Source: Diplolepis rosae (Eukaryota; Arthropoda; Insecta; Hymenoptera; Diplolepididae). From it: DNA of 64,000 nt. Below the pieces are notes generated by a model. It made no database searches and was not told where the DNA came from. It saw only the letters and a list, made by a program, of their open reading frames with translations. A program made the translations under genes and the position numbers. Positions 22,409 through 33,889 of this stretch are shown one piece after another (the first letter of the stretch is position 1; each line of letters begins with the position of its first letter). Location: NCBI GenBank assembly GCA_030998225.1, contig JAPYXD010000680.1, positions 11,904,001 through 11,968,000 on the forward strand, read 5' to 3'.

Positions 22409-23582
22409 GACTTTAAAAGTCTTCCAGATATAACGAGCAACTACCAATATTTGATCATAGCCAAAGTAACACTTCTCATTTAATAAGAAATTAAAATATT
22501 TTTTATGTGGCCACTCTTTATACTAGATTTTTAAATTGAATAGAATAGGTATTAAATCAGTGAAGTAACCTTACAGAAATAACTTATATATAGTTTGTTC
22601 GTGCAAGAAATTTTTTTTTTATGTTATAGGCAAATTAATAAAGAAAAGTCATTTCTTCATGATTTGCAATAGATATTTGCTCAAAATTTAGTCTTTGCAT
22701 ATAATATGAAAATTATTGGTCTACCTTCGCAATTAATCAAAATTAGCTGTTTCTTGGGATTTTTAAAACGATTTTCGTAAAGAAATTCACCGTTTGATGT
22801 CTCAATGAATAGAATCAATTTGTTAACACAAGATACGTTATTTTTTTTTGTATTCGTTGTTGTCATATCTTTTAATGAAATCTACTAAAATTATCTCGCC
22901 AGTGACTTTTTGTTGTTTTGCTTTCCAAATTGACGATAAATATTAATTATTGGAAAAAAATTTTCTAACCAAATATCTGTTTTTACCAGTCTCTTTAATA
23001 AATAGGCTCAATTTTCTCTAGAATCAACTAAGAAAATCTTGCCATTAACTGCTGTCGCGTTTATTAAAATTCCAAAAAAACAACTAATTTTAACTAATTG
23101 CAAGTGTACATCAATCTTTTTTGCATTTTGTGCAAAAACTATAAATTTTGAACAAATAATCATTAAAAATCAGGAATTAATTCTTCGAATAACTCTTATT
23201 TACTAATTTGTTGGTATGAGTGAAAAAAGAAATTTCTTTAACACACTGTAAGTTATTTTTGAATAGTTAATTTACTTATTTACGACTTATTCTATTGAAT
23301 TTAAAAATCTTTGACCTAGAGTGGCACATTAGACAAGTCACATAAAAAAAGAATTTTTATTAGTTATTAAACCAAAAATGTTGCTATTTTGGTAAACTAT
23401 GTGACGTCTTCCGTCAAATAAAAAATTATTCAGATTTCGACTCAAAACTTCGATACCTTACTGGCATTATCTTCACTTTTTCCAATTATAACTCAGCACA
23501 ATTTACAGAGTAGACTTAACATTTAAAAAAATTATACTACTCAGAAAAGTCAAATTTTTAAAGTATGAAATACCATAATGCT

Positions 23583-23862
23583 ACTCTGAAAAATATTTAC
23601 TTAATCCAACAAAAATTTCGTTGGAACATTCAAAGAATTGACTCATTATACGATTGACTAAATTTTTAGTTGATTTATCCAAAAAATTAGTTCCATGCAA
23701 CCATATATGGTTGATTTGGATACGATTTGGTTAAATCAAAGAAATATTTTAGTTCATTCAACTAAACTTTGGTTGATTTAACCAAATGTTGTTTGACTTA
23801 ACCAAAGATCATGGTTTATCTAAAAAAATGGTTAGGTTAGATCAACTATTTTTTTCTGGGTG
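23583..23862. mobile_element. GGTTGATTTAACC fold-back MITE, copy 1
   Basis: Made of TTGGTTGAATCAACCAAA-like blocks in both orientations, ending near GAAAAATATTTACTTAATCC and GGTTAGATCAACTA. Related copies at 23969-24236 and 51330-51540, with a TTTCTTTGATTC relative at 52064-52262. Confidence 0.5.
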
Positions 23863-23968
23863 TTGTCAAATATAATAGAAGTAACAAATTCATATTGGTA
23901 TATATGATTGTTCATAAATAATTATGTAATTTTTTAAACTAAATTGTAAAAAAATAGAATTTTGGAAA

Positions 23969-24236
23969 GCTGAGAAAAATATTTGGTTAATCCAACTAAA
24001 AGATTGGCTTATTGGATGCTTGGCAAGGTTTTTGGTTATTATAACCAAAGTTTATTTAGCTACGATATCGCTAAATCGAACAAATATTTCAGTTCACTCT
24101 TCCAAAGCTTGTTCGACTCAAAATTTAGTTGAATCAAAGAATTTGTTTTATAGCATCAAAGACGGTTTGTTTCGATATAATTTGATTGAATCAAACATTA
24201 TTTAATGTGTATAACTAAATACTTTTCTGAATACGT
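23969..24236. mobile_element. GGTTGATTTAACC fold-back MITE, copy 2
   Basis: Starts GAAAAATATTTGGTTAATCC and ends ATAACTAAATACTTTTC, with TTGGTTATTATAACCAAAG inside. More diverged than copy 1 and only ~100 bp from it. Confidence 0.45.
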
Positions 24237-24481
24237 TATTGAGAATAAGAAACAATTATTCCAATTGATTTGAATAAGGTTCTTGATTTTTATAAAAGTT
24301 TTTCATGTCCAGTTTTATAAACCAAGAAATGATACTGATTATATCTATACATGAATAATAAATTATATTTGTATTCATCACAAAAAGATTCCTATTCTTT
24401 GCACAATACTTTCTATATCTGCTTTCTCACTCCGAGCAACAATCTTCAACTTTGAACGTGTTCAAACCATTTTTTTAAAAG

Positions 24482-24640
24482 GATGCCGCACGTGAAGCCG
24501 AGTGCTGTCGACAAAATGAAAAACAGAATTTTTTATATGCTTTCTACAAAGCTCAGTGTGGTTGCATGTTTCGCAGGATTAAACACGTGACTTGGAATAC
24601 GAATCCTTTGGGACGTAATGAGAAGTCGCATAAAGTGTAG
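24482..24640 (+). CDS. Terminal exon of an unknown protein (cysteine clusters)
   Basis: An acceptor (CCATTTTTTTAAAAG) is followed by 52 codons, DAAREAECCRQNEKQ..., then FYKAQCGCMFRRI and ending NEKSHKV, stop. Codon use is balanced and unlike the AT-rich flanks. An in-frame TAA just upstream means it cannot be a longer single-exon ORF. Paired cysteines (ECC, CGC) beside basic residues would suit a cytoplasmic tail, which is speculation. A 3' UTR-like unique region with AATAAA at 24871 follows. Upstream exons were not found. Confidence 0.4.
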   Translation, partial: DAAREAECCRQNEKQNFLYAFYKAQCGCMFRRIKHVTWNTNPLGRNEKSHKV

Positions 24641-24870
24641 GATCATGTTGGTACCTTTGACCAAACCCCAGAAGAGTCCCGAGGGACGTCCCCATGTACC
24701 TGGACCATATCGAGAGAAGTCTTCGGAAAAAAACCTCACAAACATTTACATATATAAACATTCCCCTTGACTCTTGAACATTTCTTATATCCAGAAAAGA
24801 TTTCACATTAAAGATCATTTTGTGTTTTATAATGATTTTGAAGGCTGAATTAAAAAAAATATGCGTTATA

Positions 24871-24876
24871 AATAAA
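24871..24876 (+). terminator. Polyadenylation signal AATAAA
   Basis: Lies 231 bp past the stop at 24640, in unique sequence, and fits a 3' UTR of the exon above. 24890-27190 otherwise holds AT-rich unique sequence in which I see no gene; the minus frames at 24533-25714 are shadows. Confidence 0.35.
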
Positions 24877-27189
24877 CAGCACGAATGCCTACAAGTTTGA
24901 AATGTTTCATAAGGATGGAACAAGAAAAACTGACAGTCCTTAAAAACCGGATCATTATCTATTCAGCGGCATGGGCACTTTCTCATGCGACTCTGAGAAG
25001 AATTAATTAACATCATAGACTGGCATCTCAAGACGGCTGGGTTCGAAGCCTGAAGTCGTCGCACTGATTAGGGAATCGATCTGACGCATACATCCTGCTT
25101 CGTTGTTCTTGCAAAAATGTTCATCGAAATAATGAGGTTGCACTTCGACAATTTGGCAAATGCATGACTTACGTACACCAATTGATGTGTACATTGTTAA
25201 ACATGTCTTGCCTCATTACTAATGACGTGCTACGATGTTTTACAAGACCATAAGATGGTCAAGTTTCATCCTCTCATTTTCAGATTGAAGCTTGATGACT
25301 TGTAAATGTAAGACATTTTTATGTTTAAAATGCTACTGTTGTTTTGATAGTTCATTAGAGAGAAGTTCAAAACCCTGAAGGGCATGTAATACTTTATTAA
25401 ATTAGACAATGGGAGGTCCAGTCCCTACGTTTTAGTGTCCGGAAGGATTGGAATTATTAAATGATAATTTAGGAATAGCCAAGGCATATCGAGAAGAACG
25501 TAGATATCTTATTTTTGGTTTTGATAACGAATAAAATGATTGCTAACAATTTTGCTGTAATTAATCTATTTTCAATTAAATAAAATAATAATATATTTTT
25601 AAAAATAAATATAAATAATAATATTTTAAACATTGACATACAGAAACTGCAAAAATAAAAATATACACTTTGGAAAAATTCCAGGAAATTATTTTTGACT
25701 AGATTGTTCCACATTTTTGGAAAATAAAATTTATTTTTTCAAATTTTCTGAAAACATTTAGTGATTTATCAGGGGTACTTTCTAAAATTTATAAAATAGT
25801 ATTATGAATAATGTAAAAAATGTTTAATTACATATAATTTACAATTTATACAACGTTCAATCAATTACAAACATTTGTTTGTTACAAGGGTACTAAAAAA
25901 TGGCCATCGTATGCCTATAGTTGCAGATACCAAAAACAGTGGAACTACGGGATTTTTTTTATTTTTAATTTATGCAGAATTTATGTACTTTCCTTCATTT
26001 CCTGGGACCTTTAAAGTAGAATCATTCTGGAACGACATATTTTGAAAAAACTGAACCCATGTCCATTGCCCTTAATAATAGGGCGAAAATGATCATGTTT
26101 GAGAGGTCATAGCACGTGACCTGTCAGACTTAGGGTTTTGTCCTTTTTTTGAAACTGCTGGAAATCGAGTCTACTTTTTTTCATCTATGGAACACTTTTC
26201 GATGAAATTGATATTTTTTACGGTACAGAGCTATTTTTGAAATGTACTGCTTTTTGGAATAAAATAGGAAAAACTTGGGTTTTGTTCGAAAAAACCATAA
26301 CTCAGAACCTATTGAAGATAGGATTTTAATTATTTTTTTTTTACGCGGAATTTTATCATTCTTTAATTTTTCTAAGAACACATTTTACCATAAAATGCAT
26401 TCGAGTGCAACAATTCCCGCAAATGTGAAACTTAGGGTATGAATGTGGAACCCCCAAAGATGCACATTATGAAAAAAATCTGCACTTCGAAGTTAAGTCG
26501 ATCAAAAAGTACCAGATACTTTGATTCACACTTTTGAATTTACAACCTTTTTTACATGTGCGTAAGAAATGCTACTTTGAACGTCTATTTAACAAGCGCA
26601 AAATAATAAATTCCCCACAATCGACTCTTTATTTTGTTTTTAACATACCGAGAGATGGCGGCAGCGTCGATTGGGGTGAATAAATATATCTTTTGTGTGA
26701 AACAATATTACTGATTCTCTATTATTAATAACGAATTATAAAGTTTAATTAAACAGTTGAGTTAACTCTAAAACAATTGATTAAACTTTATAATTCGTTC
26801 TGGAATGAATACGCAAAAAAAATTTAAACTTGCACCAAAAGCCACTATATCCCAGCTTTACTGAACTTTTGATTAAATGCTCACAAATGAATTTATTATT
26901 TTTAAGGTTATGTTAGCATTCAACCGGGAAATTTTAGTAAATTTAACTAGAAGTATGATATTCTTAAAGTAAGATCGACGCACTTTTACACAATGATTGA
27001 GCCAACAATAATTTTGTCCATTCAACCAAATATTTTTCTGAGTATACGACTAAGATATACAAATAAGAATGAATTAAAACTAATAAAACCGTGAGAATAA
27101 AAGTGAAACATTACTACTGTCAAAACCATCAACGTCTTGCCTTTCACAATATGACAACTAAAATTCAAAAGAAGTGTGTAGGAAGGTTC

Positions 27190-27660
27190 TAGAGATAAAA
27201 AATTGAGAAAGATATGTCGGACTTTAGTGGACACTCGAGATATCCTGTGCACCCAACTGCTCATTACGAAGTCGAATTCGCTGTCGCGGATGTCCTCCAT
27301 ATCCGCAATAAAGGCATCTACGTTATCTCCGGTACCAGTTTGAGACAAGTGGATGGTAGGTGCCTATATTGCTCATTTCGGTCGTGTAGCATAGTTAGTT
27401 ATGTATGGGAACGAGTGAGAAGCAGGATGACACGGTCACTGAAACTGACAGGTACACGGTCTCAAAGCTGAGGACCCGAGTTTGATATCGCGAGCTCATC
27501 TGACACAACCCTGGTCGGTCAGCCCGTCGCGTCGTCTCAGTCTCCACGTTCCTTGTCAGCCTGCCAATATGCCTACCTGTCAACACACGCTTCATTCAAT
27601 TAACTCGGCAACCAGCGCCACGCCTGTGTAATGACGCGGAAATCTAACCTAACTCTCGCC
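27190..27660 (-). promoter_or_regulatory. GC-richer island with possible minus-strand exon
   Basis: Base composition jumps over about 470 bp. On the minus strand an AATATAG acceptor-like site at about 27363 opens APTIHLSQTGTGDNVDAF, then acidic IADMEDIRDSEFDFV. Upstream, an ATG at 27595 begins MKRVLTG beside a GACAG|GTAGGC donor-like site, and TAGGTTAG motifs lie beyond. It looks like a promoter plus short exons, but phases were not verified. No family recognised. Confidence 0.3.
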
Positions 27661-27778
27661 ATCGACTAGCCATCACCTCCTGAATCTTTTGACCTCTCAC
27701 TTCTATCGTTCTTTTCTTATTTCATCAATTTTTTCAAACATGAGATTGCGGAATTAGCAAGAGATAAAAGGATCTTGC

Positions 27779-28680
27779 ACGGAAAAAAGTGCAGCCGTGA
27801 TAGGAAAGTTAGTCCTTGTTACGGCTAAACATTTGGCTGCACGGAGAAAAATGGATATTGAAAAGTAGATATTCAAATAGGAGATATTCATCCATAATAT
27901 CTAGATATTGACACGCAATATTAAAAAAATTTTTTTCAATATATAAGATTTTTCCGAGAAGCAACATTTGATATTCAGATTCAATAGTTTAGATATTGAA
28001 GCATGAAGTGCGCGCGCATATATATAAAGGTCATGTGATCACTTTTTCGCTCTCATCGAAATCTAAGTGAATCTAAGATTGACATGCTTGCAGCGTTCCG
28101 GAAAGATAAATTTTGAAAGTTTATTAAAGTTTCCCTAAATTTTAGTAAGTGTTTCTAATGGAATAAAAGTGATCGGGTCTTTAACTTGAGATGCAGTAAT
28201 TAAAACATATAAGTTATACATTTTCTCTATATGTGGTTTATAGCCGAGAATGAAATCTAACCTTATAGTGTTAAGGTTAAGTTTCTAACAAAAACATTAA
28301 ATTAATTTTAGACATGCCAGATAATGAAAATTATGTTCAAACATCTATATTACTTTTACAGAAAAGAACATAATAAAATATAATTTGACTTTTTTCTAAA
28401 AACTGAATATGTAGTTATTTTATAACCTTTAAAATAATTTTTTGAGTATCTTAGGCATTGAGCTGTAACATCTATAACTTACTTATCTATATTAAAGTTA
28501 AATATCTGAGATATTCAACTTTAGTACCTCAGACATTCAAGTTTACTAACGAGGATATTCAGAAGTTTACTATCTTGAATATTCATTTTTAATATCTGAG
28601 ATACTGGTGGTTAATATCTTTTTTTCAATATCTCCAGACATTGAAGTAGAATATCTAAATGTTTGTCACATAGTTTGTTA
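27779..28680. mobile_element. GATATTCA-rich element with CACGGAGAAAAA end
   Basis: Starts with a small GCAGCC/GGCTGC hairpin and CACGGAGAAAAATGGATATT, and ends in TTTTTCAATATCTCCAGAC. GATATTCA, AGATATTGA and TCTGAGATA blocks recur in both orientations. A 113-bp piece (about 28497-28610) is repeated almost exactly at 29096-29208. No coding. Confidence 0.45.
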
Positions 28681-29095
28681 ATGCGAACCTATGTCAAATT
28701 TAAAATTTATTACTTTGCTTTTAGAAAATAATTGTATGGTGCTACATATAGAATTATTAAGAAGACTATATGTGATGTGTTTACTTCTATTAAATTTCTT
28801 TATTGTAAGGTGATACTGTATAACCTCGACCGCTCAAAGTGAAATTTGTTTATAATATCCCCACTAAATTCAGCTAAGCGCCGAACTGTGCGAAATAAAG
28901 GGCCACCAAGACAGTGGTCTGAGATTATTCATCAAGCACACATTAAAAAGTAGATCACTACCAGTTTATATTCTCTTTGTTCATTAAAATCTCATCAAAT
29001 GATAATTTTACCTGTTTGACATTATTATAAAAAACCTTCACCTCGGTTAAGTCAAAGGTGAAAGTGCAGTGAAGAAAAACTCGTACTGAACACTT

Positions 29096-29208
29096 ATCTA
29101 TATTGATGTTAAATATCTGAGATATTCAACTTTAGTACCTCAGACATTCAAGTTTACTAACGAGGATATTCAGAAGTTTACTATCTTGAATATTCATTTT
29201 TAATATCT
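29096..29208. repeat. Duplicate of 28497-28610
   Basis: TAAATATCTGAGATATTCAA through TTGAATATTCATTTTTAATA is repeated nearly exactly from 600 bp upstream, then cut by another CACGGAGAAAAA terminus. 28681-29095 holds nothing clear. Confidence 0.55.
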
Positions 29209-30652
29209 GCACGGAGAAAAATAGTTGAAAAAATTTTACTCAACTCTGTCGATTAAACTTGGGACATAAGGACATTTGAACATCTATTAAATCCTAGTCG
29301 GGTAAAATCAATTTGATATATACCTAATTCACCCAAAGTGAATAACAATAAGCGTTACATAGGGAATAGTAAGGAGTTGAGTAAAACGTTATCGACGACA
29401 GGGCACCAACATGCGTCAGTGGGTTAACATGAAGTGTATAAGTATATCACCGACGCTTGAGGTGCTTCAAACCGTAGTTGGGTAAAATGAGCATCGGGCG
29501 TATTATTTCAACTGGCAATGGTATGGTTCTCTCAAATAAAAAAAAATTCTTACCTCGAGCGTGCCAATAGTCATCCGGTATATACATAAACAACTTACAA
29601 ATACATTCACACCATTACGGACGTAGCCAATCATATTTCAAATTACAAATTCACTTAAACATATAACCTTACATATATAAACCTAATAACAACACTTATA
29701 TATATAGTACGATACGCTTTCGTCGAATCACGCACACGTTCGCTTACAATGCTGAGATATAAAATTTGGAACTTTCTTATATAGTGACTGCATGAGTTAT
29801 TCAGAGCTTGTGAGAGTAAGTGCCGTCAATAAAATTTTTTAGCCTTACTCTAGTAAAAATAAATCAACTTTTTTCATAAATGATTAATAAAATATTTTTA
29901 AAAATTAATATAATTACACAATTATTATAACTACGATTATTGATATATATAATATAATTATTAAATTACATTTAGTATACATTTTTATTATAACAACGTA
30001 TGAAGTTTAGTGAAACTAAATTTTCAAATGTACATTAAAAAATTGCATTATTATTAAGAAGTATCTTGTATAAAAACATTTAAAAGAAGGTTCTTTTATT
30101 TTCTGTGTTTTATATTTTCAAAATATGGATTTTAAATTTGCGAATTCCAAATTATTATTCTGCCTGAGTAATTTATGTGATATTTCATATTTTATGTAAT
30201 ACACTTATCGATTTTTTTTGTTTAATTTTTCATAAGATCAATTTAATTTTAAGAATTTAAGTTTTTGAAATTAAAAATTTTTCATGTGTGCCCAAGGCGC
30301 AGATTATTTTCATTCGTTCCTGCGTGAATAGATGTAGCTGTTGGAATAAATCTTGTGATTCACGGTTTACTCAACTCTCGACTGAAGCGTAGAGTAGAAT
30401 GAACGGAAAGCTCTACTATTTTTGTGATTTAATAAAAGATTGGTTTTTTATAGTTATACTACGAGTAATAATATATATATTTAAAAATTTTTAATGCACG
30501 CTTTCATACTTCACCCCACACTTCTGAATTTTACTCAACTTTGATTCATTTTCGAACATTTAATATATCACAAATAAATACAGTGATACTAAATAACTTC
30601 TAACTTGTCCTTATGTCCCAAATTTGATCGGTTCTGGTAAAATTTAATTTCT
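29209..30652. mobile_element. TIR element, CTTGGGACATAAGGACA ends
   Basis: ATTTTACTCAACTC and AACTTGGGACATAAGGACAT near the left end are mirrored by CTTGTCCTTATGTCCCAAAT and CTGGTAAAATTTAAT at the right. A related GTCCCAA fragment is at 60360. The interior shows no transposase. Confidence is moderate because the inverted match is interrupted. Confidence 0.4.
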
Positions 30653-30805
30653 GGAGGGGTTTTTTCTTAGAAAGAGGGTTGTTTTTTTAGGCATAGGGGT
30701 GGTTTTTGAAAATTGGTTTTAGATGATTTCCAGAGCCCAAAAAAAAAATCCAAAAAAGCCCAAAATTCTGATATAAAAAAATTAGAGAATTCCGATTGTG
30801 GAGGT

Positions 30806-30890
30806 GCTAGCTTGATGGAGCTTCAATTTATAAGGTTATACTGCGTTATAGATGGAGGTTAGGTAAAACTTAAGGTTCGAATCCAGTCAG
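30806..30890 (+). repeat. tRNA-like sequence (SINE head or pseudogene)
   Basis: A box TAGCTTGATGG and B box GGTTCGAATCC are 55 bp apart, typical of an internal RNA polymerase III promoter. The T stem does not pair, so a tRNA-derived SINE or pseudogene is likelier than a tRNA. Confidence 0.35.
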
Positions 30891-31290
30891 CGTAAAGTTA
30901 ATTTTAATAGCGGTAATGTATTATGTTCAGCGACGTGTAGTGATAGTGTATAATAGTATTATTTGTAATACAAATCAATAAAAAAGTATGTAAGAAAAAG
31001 ACAGCTTGCAAAAATAATTTTGTTTCCTTGTTGCCTTTGATAGTCCATAGAAATGACTGGCTGTGAAGTTTTTATGCACGAGTGCTGTGCGAGGTCTATC
31101 TGCATATATTCAGAATTTTATATTCAATCTTAGGTATATCCAATCTTTCAACTTTATTTTCTCAAATGATTCATAGAAATTATACATTTTGCGTTCTCAG
31201 AATTTTCACGGACTTTTTACTGAATACTTTTGGAAAGTTGTATACTTTTTCCAGGATTGTTAATCTAATTGTACAAGAATGGTACTTCTA

Positions 31291-32165
31291 CAGGGTTTTT
31301 CAATTAGAGGTTTAATTTCGAATATCCCGCTATTTTGGCAGCTGTCATAATAAGAGGTGTCATTTTTTGACAGATGACAACCAAAAACTATGCCATTAAT
31401 AAAAATGGAACGATGCACGCTACACTAACGCACTGAAATTGTTAAAATTCACTACAAAAATGCATGAAAATGAACCTGAATTTCACCGAAAAATCATTAA
31501 GAGCGATAAGGCTCATTTTCACCTAGGAGGCTGCATTAATAAGCAGAATTGTCGCATTTGGGGCTCGGAAAACCCAAAAATAATTATTTAAAAGCCTCTT
31601 TATCTGCAACATGTAACTGTTTGGTGTAGTTTTTGGGCAGGAGGGATCACTGGGCCTTATTTTCTTGAAAATGAAGCTGGAGGGTCTGTTTCGGTAAATG
31701 GATTGCGCTATCGAATTATGATTAATGAATTTTTACGCACAGAATTGGAAGATATGGTTGTGGACGATGTTTATTTGCAATAAGACGGCGCTACGTGCCA
31801 CATAAGTGGTGAAACCATCGGTCTTTTGCGTGAAAAGTTTTCAGACCGAGTGATTTCTCAAAACGGCGATTACAATTGGCCGCCGAAATCATGCGATTTA
31901 ACACCTCTAGACTTTTTTCTTTGAAGTTACGTGAAAGATAAGGTTTATGCTGATTTTCCTCAGTCAATTTGAGAACTCAAAAAGAAGATTCGTGCCGTTA
32001 TTTACAAAATAGAGCTCCAAATGTGCAAAAATGTAATGGGAAATTTCATGAAAAGAGCATGGTCCTGCAAATGTAGCCGTGGAGGCCATATCAATGATAT
32101 TGTTTTTCATTATTAATGGCAAACCTTCTGCTACTGAATGAAATAAAAATCAAATGATTTTTTAC
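31291..32165 (+). pseudogene. Dead Tc1/mariner-superfamily transposase
   Basis: After a possible terminal repeat (CAGGGTTTTTCAATTAGAGG) the frames contain EFHRKIIKSDKAHFHLGG, KQNCRIWGSENP, WAGGITGPYFFENEAGG, a stop then DGATCH, NWPPKSCDLTPLDFFL, YVKDKVYADFPQ and CNVMGNFMKRAWSCK-like tail. All three acidic positions can be recognised (SDKAH, DGATCH, LTPLD), but in-frame stops and missing N-terminal sequence show it is dead. This transposase type is very common in arthropods. Confidence 0.7.
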
Positions 32166-32750
32166 AAAAGATAAATTAATTTATCGAAACAAACGACAGT
32201 TAGTGGAAAATATACAAATTTCTTCTGAAAAGAATTATTTAGGCCCCCCACACTAGTGATGGAAAATATTGGTAAAAAAACGTATCGATACATATCGTTA
32301 TTTTTGGAAAAGATATTGATAACATTGATATTTATCAATATCAATTTATCAATCAATAGTTTGGCAAATTAAAATAAATTTAAATTAATGATAAATCGAA
32401 TTACAATAAAAAATACAAGAAATACAAAAGTTATTTATTTTTTGTTCCTATATTTCACAATTTTTGAGTTATAAAGAGATAATAAAATGATTGAAATTGA
32501 ACATTTTGTAAAAATATTAACACTATTAAAAACAATTGAAGATGATCAGAATACGCCCTTGAAAAAATGTGCTAAAATTTAATTGTTATTCCTAAGGAAG
32601 TTTCAGGTATTTTATCGATGTTTTCTGTACAATTTTATGTAAATTTTCTCAGGGTTTTTTACATTTTTTCATATTAACAAAGTTCAATCAAAAACAGGGC
32701 TCATACGTGCAATATTTTATTTATTGTTTTGATATTTTAGAAATAAAGAT

Positions 32751-32782
32751 CACTGATGAGGACTCGAATCAGAGTCAAAACG
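32751..32782 (+). ncRNA. Hammerhead-like motif, solo Penelope-like 3' remnant
   Basis: CTGATGAG, GACTC, loop GAATCA, GAGTC, AAAACG on the plus strand, followed by TTCTGGACCCTAAGACCAAT, the same flank as the copies at 610 and 49549 in inverse. GAAACG has become AAAACG. No coding Penelope sequence adjoins, so this is a solo end. 32166-32700 is AT-rich. Confidence 0.45.
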
Positions 32783-33502
32783 TTTGAAAGTATGTAACCT
32801 TCTGAGTTATTATTTCTGGACCCTAAGACCAATTGTTAACAACAATATCGTATGAAAGAAATGAATAAAATAAAAAATTCAATGTTAATCGTTTAGAAAG
32901 AATTTAAGATAAATTTTGTAGAATATTGAAAATCTTAATTAGATCTCACATTTCTATACTTGAAAAATGTGAATCTCCTAAACGATGATTAATAGGAAAA
33001 AGTTAAAAATGCCAAGATTGTGATGGGACAGGAAAACAGAAATTCTTCACTACCACTCCCATACCAAAAGTCCTGAAGTTCTATCGCTTGGATTGGTGAC
33101 AACACTATCGAGTTGTTCACGAGATACATTTTACATGGGAACTCTGGCACGTCTCATGTTGGCATGTCATAAGAATCATGTTCCACCTCGATAGTTCGTC
33201 TGAGAACCAAAGAGTCGAACTGCCAACCCAGTCTAAATAAAGCAATATTTAAAAATTTGTTGTCGATTTCGTTCAACTCGTTGGATGAGAGTGAATATCA
33301 TAAAATAAAACTAAGAATAGATTAGCTAAAATCAAATTAGTCTAATTAAAATAAATATCTACTCAAAATGGTGAATAACTTTTAGAAAAAACTGTATTAA
33401 ACTTTACAAAATATGAATAAATTTTTATTTTAATACTAGAGTTGATTTACGTTAATGATTTTTTAATGAGACGTCAATGCAATGTCATCAAGGGCCATTT
33501 TT

Positions 33503-33510
33503 TATAAAAG
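33503..33510 (+). promoter_or_regulatory. TATA box upstream of 95-aa ORF
   Basis: TATAAAAG lies 53-60 bp before the ATG at 33563, with an ATCACTGG initiator-like site about 25 bp downstream. The spacing suits a TATA promoter. Inference only. Confidence 0.3.
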
Positions 33511-33562
33511 CTTCTATAAAATCTCATCACTGGTGCACATAACAATGTGATTCAAGCCAAAT

Positions 33563-33850
33563 ATGAACGTCGAAATGAAATTTGTTAATTTTATCAAAAG
33601 TATTAAACCTGCGTCCTTCGAATATGCCGTGGACGATAACATCGAGAATGGAATGTTTATTGAAGATAGAGATTATCTCGAAAAATCAATGTTTCTGATC
33701 TGTCTACGATTCTGTGAGTACCTCAATCGATCCAATCTCCTATCATTATTGGGATGTGCAGATAATTTTCTTCTACGCATTTACAAAACTTGTAAATTAG
33801 TAAATGATAGAAATATTTTCTTCAGACAATCAATGGATTTAATTCGTTAA
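33563..33850 (+). CDS. Hypothetical 95-aa protein
   Basis: ATG start, stop at 33850, intronless. The protein (MNVEMKFVNFIKSIKPAS..., mid part YLEKSMFLICLRFCEYLNRS, end RQSMDLIR) has mixed acidic, basic and hydrophobic residues typical of a helical soluble protein, with no signal peptide or membrane span. A TATA box stands at the right distance. I see no clear AATAAA downstream. No family recognised. It could still be a chance frame. Confidence 0.35.
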   Translation: MNVEMKFVNFIKSIKPASFEYAVDDNIENGMFIEDRDYLEKSMFLICLRFCEYLNRSNLLSLLGCADNFLLRIYKTCKLVNDRNIFFRQSMDLIR

Positions 33851-33889
33851 CTTTTCAAACATTTTAATATTTTCAAAACTAAGTTTTTT

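Noticed and set aside
25001..25060. B-box-like GGTTCGAAGCC as a tRNA
   Set aside because: No A box at suitable distance and no cloverleaf.
33000..33240. GC-richer segment as coding exon
   Set aside because: The best frame is about 30 codons with no splice logic on either strand.
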